From an uncultured Bacilli bacterium (GTDB lineage Bacteria > Bacillota_I > Bacilli_A > RF39 > UBA660), in the NCBI GenBank assembly GCA_934098485.1, contig CAKOOH010000006.1:1-64000 (forward strand): 64,000 nt of DNA, in the 5' to 3' direction. Shown piece after piece: positions 8,933 to 15,853 of this stretch. The position numbers and the translations under genes are program-made. The notes under the pieces are model-generated. The model searched no databases. It saw nothing but the letters and a program-made list of their open reading frames with translations, and had not been told where the DNA came from. Every line of letters begins with the position of its first letter. Positions within the stretch are counted from its first letter, which is position 1.

Positions 8933-8968
8933 AAAAAGTCTATGATATTGAGTAGTCATAGACTTTTT
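8933..8968 (-). terminator. Terminator of surface gene A (bidirectional)
   Basis: Perfect 13-bp stem (AAAAAGTCTATGA with its complement) around a 10-base loop, with T-runs on both strands. It sits four bases after the surface A stop and uses the same AGTCTATG word as the cassette hairpins. Confidence 0.88.
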
Positions 8969-8972
8969 ACAT

Positions 8973-10883
8973 TTAGTTTATTACATAAGGATCACTTGAA
9001 GTGCCTGTTCCTTTAGATATTGTGGTTATACTTTTTAAGGATATTGCCGGTCTTAGTCCCCTCGCCTCATTTACTGCTTCACCTCTGATATATTCACTAC
9101 TATTTAAATATCTCCACACATCAGCATCACCGCCGATACCATAATGTGATGGCGTAAGAGACCACCACTGACTACCAGAGGCATTTTCATATAAATAATA
9201 TGTAGTATTCGCTGTTTTGTATACCGCCCCCGCAAATACAATTTCATCTATTGTTAGTAATCCTATTTTTTTATCTAAAGCACCATTGCCATTTACGGTA
9301 TCATTTACCGTAAGCTTTGATAGTTTACCACCTAAATTATCATTTGGACATATTAATGTTGGTCCTGTTCCACCGGCAGTATTACTATTTGTTAGTAATC
9401 TTTGAACTGAATTATAATAATTTACATTGGTTCCTATTCCATATTTAGTTCCTCTCGTACCTATACTCCATGGATTATATGAAGTTGTTTTATAAACGCT
9501 TTTATCATTACACCATATTGTATCTGCTAGTTTACTTTCATATGTTGAAATATATGTGTTATACCATTTCTCTAAATTTTGTAAGATGGCACTCTTATTA
9601 CTATTTTTATGTGTTTCCGCATAAGTAGTTTTGCCTATCTCTCCATACATAAAACCTACATAGGCATTATCATTAATTGCACTATTAAATACACTTGTAT
9701 AAGTTGTTCCACTATATCTCGCAAATGCCGCTGTTGTATCATTGTTTGATGCTACACATGGACTCGCTACTTTATTTATATTATCATTGTGTAGTACTAA
9801 TTTTATTGAGCCATCTCCTGTTATTCTTACAATTCTCCAGCATTTATTGGCAAACTCTACATAATTATTATCTATCGCTCCCCTAAAGTAATAACTTGTT
9901 CCATAATCATCAGCTGCTCCTGCTAATACTTTCTCTCCTGATTCTGAAACATTTAATCCCGGTGTTGTTCCTGGTGTGGTTGCACTTGGATAATTCTTTC
10001 TTATAGCTGCTAGTAATGTCCCTTCACTTGATGTATACCAATTAGTTGGTGCTTGTACTTCTCCTTCACTCTTCTTAGTGAAATATACATTACATACGGT
10101 CTCTCCCGAACTTATACTTACTACGCTCATAAGCCATCTTTTTCCATTCCAATTTATTGTTCCCATAATATCATTATTTGCATCATTATTAGCAAATGAA
10201 TTACATTTTACAACCGCATTATAATTATCTGTCTCTGGAAATATACTTGATATCTTCCCATCTATATATGCATACATTGTAAAATCTCCCTTTGTTACTG
10301 ATGTATTTGGATTTGGTGATACACTTACTGTTATCTTTCCTGCATAACTTGTATTTTTTCCTTCCTCCCATGTTGTTGCTTCATCTAACCATAATCTTAA
10401 CTCAAACTCTTCACTTTCATACTCACCCATACTTATTTCCATTAAATTATTACTTTGTTCTGCTTCTGCTAGTGTCTTTGTTTCTCTTGTAAATATATTC
10501 TCATTATTTAAAATTCCTATTTTTGCTTCATTTAGATTCTTATTATTAAACCACACCTTTACATGCTTTAAATCTATTAAATTATTTAATGTTAATGTTT
10601 CTAAATTTATTTTTGCATATATTTTTGTATTACATTTATTTGTTACTTTAAATTTATATATTGGTGTTTTCATTCCTTCTTCATCACTTACTGGATACAC
10701 ATTATCTAATGATACTGCATTTGTTTCATCAGAATAATCCACTCCCAAACACCTAAGCATTGACATACTATTTATTGAATCTTGATTTTTCCTTACTCTT
10801 ATATAGGCGTAAGACATTCCTGCCAGTGTTATTATTAAACCTATTATCGCTACCACAACTAAAATTTTTCTACTTTTTCTCAT
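8973..10883 (-). CDS. Exported surface protein A (636 aa)
   Basis: An N-terminal membrane or signal segment (about residues 6-28, ending SYAY) precedes an extracytoplasmic protein. Residues about 45-205 look like a beta-sandwich with a NVYPVSDEEGMKTPIYKFKV stretch reminiscent of TasA/camelysin-type exported proteins. The C-terminal half has YYFRGAIDNNYVEF, CWRIVRITGDGSIKL and GLRPAISL motifs, and the end reads SKGTGTSSDPYVIN. It has scattered cysteines but no LPxTG signal. The paralogue is at 15852-17771. SD GGGTGATTTAAGT. Function is unknown; adhesion or host interaction is inference. The promoter has a G8 tract. Confidence 0.85.
   Translation of the reverse strand: MRKSRKILVVVAIIGLIITLAGMSYAYIRVRKNQDSINSMSMLRCLGVDYSDETNAVSLDNVYPVSDEEGMKTPIYKFKVTNKCNTKIYAKINLETLTLNNLIDLKHVKVWFNNKNLNEAKIGILNNENIFTRETKTLAEAEQSNNLMEISMGEYESEEFELRLWLDEATTWEEGKNTSYAGKITVSVSPNPNTSVTKGDFTMYAYIDGKISSIFPETDNYNAVVKCNSFANNDANNDIMGTINWNGKRWLMSVVSISSGETVCNVYFTKKSEGEVQAPTNWYTSSEGTLLAAIRKNYPSATTPGTTPGLNVSESGEKVLAGAADDYGTSYYFRGAIDNNYVEFANKCWRIVRITGDGSIKLVLHNDNINKVASPCVASNNDTTAAFARYSGTTYTSVFNSAINDNAYVGFMYGEIGKTTYAETHKNSNKSAILQNLEKWYNTYISTYESKLADTIWCNDKSVYKTTSYNPWSIGTRGTKYGIGTNVNYYNSVQRLLTNSNTAGGTGPTLICPNDNLGGKLSKLTVNDTVNGNGALDKKIGLLTIDEIVFAGAVYKTANTTYYLYENASGSQWWSLTPSHYGIGGDADVWRYLNSSEYIRGEAVNEARGLRPAISLKSITTISKGTGTSSDPYVIN
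10294..10342 (-). repeat. 49-bp block identical in surface gene B
   Basis: This segment is identical to 17182-17230 in surface gene B, including third codon positions, although flanking codons differ synonymously. It encodes the ITVSVSPNPNTSVT part of both proteins. Confidence 0.85.
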
Positions 10884-10911
10884 ACTTAAATCACCCGATA
10901 TTTTCTATATA

Positions 10912-10939
10912 ATTATACTAATAACCCCCCCCATGTCAA
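10912..10939 (-). promoter_or_regulatory. Surface A promoter with a G8 tract in the spacer
   Basis: TTGACA (10939-10934) and TATAAT (10917-10912) are both perfect consensus, with a 16-bp spacer containing eight G in a row (10925-10932). One more G would give the 17-bp optimum. The layout recalls the meningococcal porA promoter, where a poly-G spacer tract sets expression by slippage. Confidence 0.85.
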
Positions 10940-10952
10940 GTTAATATCGTGC

Positions 10953-10986
10953 ATATAAAAAGTCTATGGTATTAACCATAGACTTT
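10953..10986 (-). terminator. rpmA terminator
   Basis: AAAGTCTATGG and CCATAGACTTT arms around a 6-base loop, followed by TTTTTATAT on the minus strand, about 25 bases after the rpmA stop. Confidence 0.85.
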
Positions 10987-11010
10987 GCTAATTTAAATTT
11001 AAAAATATAT

Positions 11011-11295
11011 CTACTTTTCGTATACAGATACTTTTTTCTTATCTCTTCCTAATCTTTCGTATTTAACTACTCCATTAATTAGAGAATATAAAGTATGATC
11101 TTTTCCCATGCCTACATTTGCACCAGGATAAATTCTTGTACCTCTTTGACGGTAAATGATAGCACCAGCTTTAGCCATTTGTCCATCAGCAAGTTTAGCA
11201 CCTAATCTGCGTCCTTCAGAATCTCTACCATTTTGAGTAGAACCTTGAGCTTTAACATGAGCGAAACGTTGAATATTTAATTTTATAAATAACAT
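11011..11295 (-). CDS. rpmA: Ribosomal protein bL27
   Basis: Large-subunit protein (94 aa) near the peptidyl-transferase centre. It carries the Firmicute N-terminal extension, here KLNIQRFA, just before [14 protein letters not shown]. This matches the motif that the protease Prp cuts so that the mature N-terminus can reach the A and P sites. The Prp gene is the next gene upstream, consistent with that maturation. SD GAGGAATAG. Obg, which usually follows, is missing. Confidence 0.97.
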   Translation of the reverse strand: MLFIKLNIQRFAHVKAQGSTQNGRDSEGRRLGAKLADGQMAKAGAIIYRQRGTRIYPGANVGMGKDHTLYSLINGVVKYERLGRDKKKVSVYEK

Positions 11296-11298
11296 TTT

Positions 11299-11595
11299 CT
11301 ATTCCTCACTTTCAACTTTTACATTCTTAGGATAATCATTACTAAGTTCCTTTAATAATTCTTTTAAATTATTAAATAGCTTATTAATTAAATCATCATC
11401 TTGGATAACCATAATTGAAACGCATTTCGCATCATCTACATATTGAATTCCATCTTTATTAATAGTTAACATATCATTAACAGATGTTGTCACAATTGAT
11501 GATACTGCCGCACATACAATATCTTTGCCATAATCCGCAAAATTTGCATGTCCTCTTATTTCAATTTTTTTATCACTAATTTTTATTTTAATCAT
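11299..11595 (-). CDS. prp: bL27-processing cysteine protease Prp
   Basis: 98-residue protein of the YsxB/Prp family. The catalytic His and Cys lie in GHANFADYGKDIVCAAVS (His near 16, Cys near 28). It removes the N-terminal extension of bL27, an essential step where that extension exists. It sits between rplU and rpmA, the universal Firmicute arrangement, with gaps of two to three bases. Confidence 0.93.
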   Translation of the reverse strand: MIKIKISDKKIEIRGHANFADYGKDIVCAAVSSIVTTSVNDMLTINKDGIQYVDDAKCVSIMVIQDDDLINKLFNNLKELLKELSNDYPKNVKVESEE

Positions 11596-11597
11596 AA

Positions 11598-11897
11598 TTA
11601 ACCAACAATTTTCTTAACGATTAATTTAGTATATGGTTGTCTATGACCTTGTTTTAGACGATATTTCTTTTTAGGTCTATACTTAAAGACAACAATCTTT
11701 TTTTGTTTACCAGATTTTACAACTTCGCAAGTAACTTTTGCACCTTCAACATAAGGTGTACCCGTTTTGCCATTTACTGATAAAACTTCTGTAATATCAA
11801 TACTTTTACCATCTTCAGCATTTAATTTTTCTACAAAAATTTCATCACCTTCAGCAACATAGTATTGTTTACCGCCTACTAATATAACAGCTTTCAT
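11598..11897 (-). CDS. rplU: Ribosomal protein bL21
   Basis: 99-residue 50S protein that binds 23S rRNA. It starts [18 protein letters not shown] and ends in the conserved basic segment [17 protein letters not shown]. It is the first gene of the rplU-prp-rpmA operon, with its own promoter and a leader of about 95 bases. Confidence 0.97.
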   Translation of the reverse strand: MKAVILVGGKQYYVAEGDEIFVEKLNAEDGKSIDITEVLSVNGKTGTPYVEGAKVTCEVVKSGKQKKIVVFKYRPKKKYRLKQGHRQPYTKLIVKKIVG

Positions 11898-11993
11898 TAA
11901 TTTTTCCTCCCATCTTTTTTAGGACTCGCCCTTAAGGTGGTATAAAAATACACTTTTTACCTTTTTAGTGCGGTTTATAAATTAATTACAAAC
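11898..11993 (-). ncRNA. Probable L21 leader (autoregulatory 5' UTR)
   Basis: The roughly 95-base transcript between the promoter and rplU contains an ACCGCACTAAAAAGGT segment and an ACCTTAAGGGCGAGTCCT segment whose GGT and ACC parts can pair. Position and structure agree with the known L21 leader class, through which bL21 is thought to repress its own operon. I could not run a covariance model. Confidence 0.55.
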
Positions 11994-11999
11994 AAATAG

Positions 12000-12028
12000 A
12001 CTATACCAAAAATAGCCTATAATGTCAA
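12000..12028 (-). promoter_or_regulatory. rplU operon promoter
   Basis: TTGACA (12028-12023), a 17-bp spacer and TATAGT (12005-12000). The expected start is near 11993. Confidence 0.8.
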
Positions 12029-12044
12029 TAAATAACTGCGTTTT

Positions 12045-12308
12045 TTATAATGAAACAGCACTACTTTTTTGCGTAGTTACACCTTTAAAATAACAAGTCT
12101 TTATATAACTAATATATTCAAGTAATAAATTTTCTTCTTGGCACTCTTCTAAAGAAGATTCTTTCATTAATTTTCTCGCTTTTAAACTATCTTCTAGTCC
12201 TAGAATATTTTCTTCTATTTCCTCAGCAATATCTCTTGCCACATAATCTGATTTTAAATAACTTTCATAATTACTAAGTTTCTGTTTTATTTTATCAAAA
12301 CTTTCCAT
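12045..12308 (-). CDS. Small acidic hypothetical protein
   Basis: An 87-residue, highly charged, probably all-helical protein (E/K-rich, coiled-coil-like between residues 5 and 60) with no membrane segment. The ATG at 12308 follows TTAGGTG; the frame also extends to a GTG nine bases earlier. It lies between spoIVFB and the rplU promoter, a place without a standard gene in Bacillus. I do not recognise a family. Confidence 0.6.
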   Translation of the reverse strand: MESFDKIKQKLSNYESYLKSDYVARDIAEEIEENILGLEDSLKARKLMKESSLEECQEENLLLEYISYIKTCYFKGVTTQKSSAVSL

Positions 12309-12350
12309 AATAAACACCTAATGGCATTATAACTTACTTTGTATAGTTAA

Positions 12351-13091
12351 TCAAACATATTTAAATCTTTCTCTTAAATATTTATCTTCCCTCTGATTAT
12401 TTATTATATTAAATCTATTTTTATACATTTTATTTATATTATTTATATATTTAACTTTCTTAAAATTTAAGTTATATAAACATCTTTCTAATAAAAATTT
12501 ATTAAAAATTAATTTATGATTTAAAATTTCTGTATACGTTCTTAAGAATATAAACAGGCAAATAAGAAGCACATTTAATGTTATTTTATTAAAAATTACA
12601 AATAATAACGTTCCCAAAATACTTATACTATTTAATAACTTTAAAGAGATTTTATAAGGAAAAATAGTTTCTACTAAACTTAATAATATTTTAGAACCAT
12701 CTAAAGGAATCAGTGGCAATAAATTAAATATTATAATTAGATTATTATAAAATATAAAAATATTATAACTAATATCATTTATAAATCCCCATTTATATAA
12801 AAAATAAAAACATGGATAAAGTAAAACTTGAAACAATACTCCCGCTAGTGATATCCAAAAAAGTTTATAACTAGGAATATTATAATTAACATTTGTTTCT
12901 ATTACGCTTCCAAAAGGCAAAATATCTATTTTATATATTTCAATTTTATAAGCTTTCATTACTAAAATATGACCTAAATCATGAATAAATAAAATAAAGC
13001 TAATTATCAAAAAATAATTAAAATATCCACAAAGCATCATACTTCCTAAAATAAAATACGTAACAGGATTTATTCTAAATATATTCTTCAT
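12351..13091 (-). CDS. spoIVFB: SpoIVFB-like M50 intramembrane protease, HDxxH variant
   Basis: A hydrophobic protein (246 aa) with about five to six membrane segments and two M50/S2P motifs. The usual HExxH reads HDLGH near residue 38, and the second zinc motif is NLLPLIPLDGSKI near 128. In Bacillus the enzyme cleaves pro-sigma-K in the mother cell. The order spoIVFA-spoIVFB-rplU is conserved. Glu-to-Asp in the catalytic motif is unusual and could lower or abolish activity. It overlaps the upstream SpoIVFA-like gene by 17 bases. Confidence 0.82.
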   Translation of the reverse strand: MKNIFRINPVTYFILGSMMLCGYFNYFLIISFILFIHDLGHILVMKAYKIEIYKIDILPFGSVIETNVNYNIPSYKLFWISLAGVLFQVLLYPCFYFLYKWGFINDISYNIFIFYNNLIIIFNLLPLIPLDGSKILLSLVETIFPYKISLKLLNSISILGTLLFVIFNKITLNVLLICLFIFLRTYTEILNHKLIFNKFLLERCLYNLNFKKVKYINNINKMYKNRFNIINNQREDKYLRERFKYV

Positions 13092-13605
13092 ACTTTAATA
13101 ATTCGCCATTTTTCATAAATAAAACATATAATTTTTTATCTTTCGCGTTACCAATTATATTATCTGATTCCACATAATCATATAATTTTACATTTGCTAA
13201 AGTAATATTTCCATACCAATAATCTATTCCATCCATTCCCTGAATAATAATGGTATTTCCATAATCTTCTTTTTCTCCTGTAAATACAACAATTCCACTT
13301 TTATAAGGATAAACTGCATCTACTCCTGATAATACTGCTCCATCTTTATAAGTATTTACTTCTTTATAATTAATCGTTTTATTCGCACTTACGACATTTT
13401 CTTTTACGGGTGGTAGTACATCACCAAAATACTTATTATATAAACTCGAGATTTTAGAAAATTTAAAAGATTTATCATATACATTATTTTTAAAAAGCAG
13501 TAAATTTTTATCACTTATTTTTACAAAAATAGATATCCCTAAAAATAATATAATACTAATTAATACTCTAATAATTAATGACTTAATATATTTTTTATTT
13601 TTCAT
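13075..13605 (-). CDS. spoIVFA: SpoIVFA-like membrane protein with LytM fold remnant
   Basis: 176 residues: a membrane anchor at about 10-28 and an external C-terminal part resembling a degenerate M23/LytM domain (GVDAVYPYKSGIVVFTGEKE, then YGNTIIIQGMDGIDYWYGNI) without the HxH zinc pair. SpoIVFA in Bacillus anchors and inhibits SpoIVFB and has just such a domain. Position directly upstream of the protease supports the call. Confidence 0.72.
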   Translation of the reverse strand: MKNKKYIKSLIIRVLISIILFLGISIFVKISDKNLLLFKNNVYDKSFKFSKISSLYNKYFGDVLPPVKENVVSANKTINYKEVNTYKDGAVLSGVDAVYPYKSGIVVFTGEKEDYGNTIIIQGMDGIDYWYGNITLANVKLYDYVESDNIIGNAKDKKLYVLFMKNGELLKYEEYI

Positions 13606-13990
13606 AGTTCACCACTAAATTATATTTACTCCTTAGCCATAAAAGACCAAAAATGTAAAAAATTAAATTATACCCCAAATTATTAATTAATAACTTCACA
13701 ATATAATAATTAAATTCATTATAAATACTGTAAAGAACTATTCCAAAAATAAAATAATAAAAAACTAAACAAATAAGTTCATTTATAAAAGTATTATTTA
13801 TTACTTTAAAAATATTTTTATTTAAATAATAAAGTATTATTACTATCATCGTACAAAAAGGAATGCCTGTAAAAACAATATCGGTACAAAGTAATAAATA
13901 AATATTTCTATCATTTAAATAAAATACATATAAAAGTAAAGAACAAAGTAATATTCCTTTTGTATTAAGAATTAATGTATCTATAATCAT
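13595..13990 (-). CDS. mreD: MreD-like membrane protein
   Basis: 131 residues, nearly all hydrophobic, with four to five predicted spans. Sequence alone is too diverged for a firm name. The call rests on position directly after mreC (4-base overlap) and on size and topology. MreD belongs to the elongasome that guides lateral wall growth. MreB, which should be near, is not encoded in the window. Confidence 0.6.
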   Translation of the reverse strand: MIIDTLILNTKGILLCSLLLYVFYLNDRNIYLLLCTDIVFTGIPFCTMIVIILYYLNKNIFKVINNTFINELICLVFYYFIFGIVLYSIYNEFNYYIVKLLINNLGYNLIFYIFGLLWLRSKYNLVVNYEK

Positions 13991-14610
13991 GCATTTCTCC
14001 TAATTACTGCCACATAACAATTTTTTTGAATGGTAGTTGTTTCTACCACCACTTCTGTATTAACATTCCTTTTAGAAACACTTACAACTTTACCAATATA
14101 ACTATCTTTATTACTATAAACTTTATCATTAACATTAATATCATCATAATTAGATAAATTACCAACAATTAAATTATTATTATCATCTTTTCTTAAAATT
14201 TTACCTTCTATGTCATTAATTTTAACTAATATTTTCGTATCATAAATTGGTGTAACTTCGCTATGTTTACCATTAACTTTACTTACAAGTCCCACCAAAC
14301 CATTTTCCGTTATCACTTCATCATTTATTTCATAATCATTACCATTAATTAAGATTTTATCAAAACTATAATTATTAACTATCGCATTAGTTATTATATA
14401 ATCATAAGTTATATCTATATTATTTTTAAAATCTAAAAGTTTTTCATATTCTTTTTCTAAATAAATGTTCTTTGACTTTACTAAATTCATTTCTAAATCA
14501 TTAGATGGCACAGTAAAAAATTTATTTATATTTGTTATTAAACATAAAAAAGGTTCTCTTAATAAAACAAATAAAAATACTACTATAAAAAGACTATATT
14601 TATATTTCAT
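13987..14610 (-). CDS. mreC: Rod-shape protein MreC
   Basis: 207 residues: an N-terminal anchor (about 5-22), a short coiled-coil stretch (50-70) and the double beta-barrel region with INGNDYEINDEVITENGLVG and Y-D-T-K-I motifs typical of MreC. Shorter than the usual 280 or so residues. It acts outside the membrane, linking wall synthases to the elongation machinery. It overlaps radC by 11 bases and mreD by 4. Confidence 0.85.
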   Translation of the reverse strand: MKYKYSLFIVVFLFVLLREPFLCLITNINKFFTVPSNDLEMNLVKSKNIYLEKEYEKLLDFKNNIDITYDYIITNAIVNNYSFDKILINGNDYEINDEVITENGLVGLVSKVNGKHSEVTPIYDTKILVKINDIEGKILRKDDNNNLIVGNLSNYDDINVNDKVYSNKDSYIGKVVSVSKRNVNTEVVVETTTIQKNCYVAVIRRNA

Positions 14611-15283
14611 TTTTTATCATCTCATCAAAAAAACTATAATATTCTACTCCATTAGTAATTAAATGATCGATTAAAGGAATCCCAATTAATTTACCTGTAT
14701 ATATTAATGAATTAGTAATATTTACATCTTCTTTAGATGGCGTTATAACCCCCGATGGATGATTATGCATAATTATAACCGCCGCTGCTTTAGATTTTAT
14801 TGCATAACTAAATACTTCCTTAGGGCTCACTACTGAAGAAGTAGACGTCCCTTTATACATAATTTCATAGGAAATTAATCTTTTTTTATTATCAAGTAAA
14901 ATAACTAAAAGTTCTTCTTGTTTTGAAGACGCAATTAAATTAGCAAAATATTCATGAACTATTTCCGTATTATTTAAAAGTACTTTTTCATCTATTGTTT
15001 TATTGCTCACTCTTTTTCCTAATTCAATGGCCGCAAGGATCGTAATTGCTTTAATTTTACCAAGTCCTTTAATTTCCATAAGTTCATTTATCGTAAGTTC
15101 ATCTAAATTATTTATTGATTTTATCTTCGCTAACACCTTACTACTAATAACTTTTACATTTTCTTCTTTATTACCAGTTCTAATTAAAATAGAAAGAAGA
15201 TCTTCATTACTTACATTATTTACACCATACTTTAATATTCTTTCTCTTGGCTTTTCTTCATCCGGCAAATCTTTTAATTTCAT
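14600..15283 (-). CDS. radC: RadC-family JAB/MPN protein
   Basis: 227 residues with an N-terminal HhH-like helical part and a C-terminal JAB1/MPN domain. The metal motif HNHPSG is followed by S-x-x-D about eight residues later. RadC's role in DNA repair is unproven. The radC-mreC-mreD order matches Bacillus, minus mreB. Confidence 0.93.
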   Translation of the reverse strand: MKLKDLPDEEKPRERILKYGVNNVSNEDLLSILIRTGNKEENVKVISSKVLAKIKSINNLDELTINELMEIKGLGKIKAITILAAIELGKRVSNKTIDEKVLLNNTEIVHEYFANLIASSKQEELLVILLDNKKRLISYEIMYKGTSTSSVVSPKEVFSYAIKSKAAAVIIMHNHPSGVITPSKEDVNITNSLIYTGKLIGIPLIDHLITNGVEYYSFFDEMIKNEI

Positions 15284-15717
15284 ATATTACCACCATAACT
15301 TTCCATAATTAACTTATTTAAACTTGTGAATGTGCTTTCTGATCCATCTAACATATTTTTTTCATAATTATTTAAAGCCTTTATCAAAGAAGAGTCACTT
15401 ACAACTATATCTTTCTTATAAAAAGCAATTTTATTATTATTTAAGTACTCTTCCATTTTAGAGATTGTCTTATTATTAGTAAGAATACTTATATAAACTC
15501 TATAAACATCATCATCATTCATAATAATTGATGTTGGAAACTTTTTTTGATATTCTTTGGCTAAATCTATTGAATTAAAAACTCCCAGTTGAAACCCAGT
15601 CGCTTTTACTTCCTCTTTAAAAACCCTTTTTATATCACTCCCATTATTTTGAAATAAAATAAAACCAAATACTGTTCCTATTACTAAAGATAAAATATAA
15701 GGCAAAAACTTTTTCAT
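15280..15717 (-). CDS. Membrane-anchored SPOR-like protein
   Basis: 145 residues: an N-terminal anchor (about 4-22) followed by a segment FQLGVFNSIDLAKEYQKKFP ... YRVYISILTNNKTISKMEEY that fits a SPOR domain (beta-alpha-beta repeats binding denuded glycan). Such proteins gather at septal peptidoglycan. It overlaps radC by four bases and heads the operon. Confidence 0.65.
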   Translation of the reverse strand: MKKFLPYILSLVIGTVFGFILFQNNGSDIKRVFKEEVKATGFQLGVFNSIDLAKEYQKKFPTSIIMNDDDVYRVYISILTNNKTISKMEEYLNNNKIAFYKKDIVVSDSSLIKALNNYEKNMLDGSESTFTSLNKLIMESYGGNI

Positions 15718-15822
15718 AACATCACCAGTATTAGTATAAAATTTTAATCTAATTTAAATTGTCAAATAATGTCATCTATTATAGATATTAACCAAAAATT
15801 ATTAATTTCCTTTAAAAGGCAT

Positions 15823-15853
15823 AAAAAAAGTTAATAGATTTTTCTATTAACTT
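15823..15853 (-). terminator. Terminator of surface gene B
   Basis: AGTTAATAGA and TCTATTAACT arms with a 4-base loop, then TTTTTTT on the minus strand, overlapping the end of the gene. Confidence 0.88.

Larger units (their letters stand above)
10900..10986 (-). repeat. Copy 2 of the promoter-terminator cassette repeat
   Basis: Nearly identical to 46-146 and 31799-31881. On the minus strand: hairpin, spacer, then promoter with a G-run. It joins the 3' end of rpmA to surface gene A. Confidence 0.88.

Noticed and set aside
9217..10492. Plus-strand frames opposite surface gene A
   Set aside because: Leu/Ser/Pro-rich mirror translations of the real minus-strand gene, without SDs.
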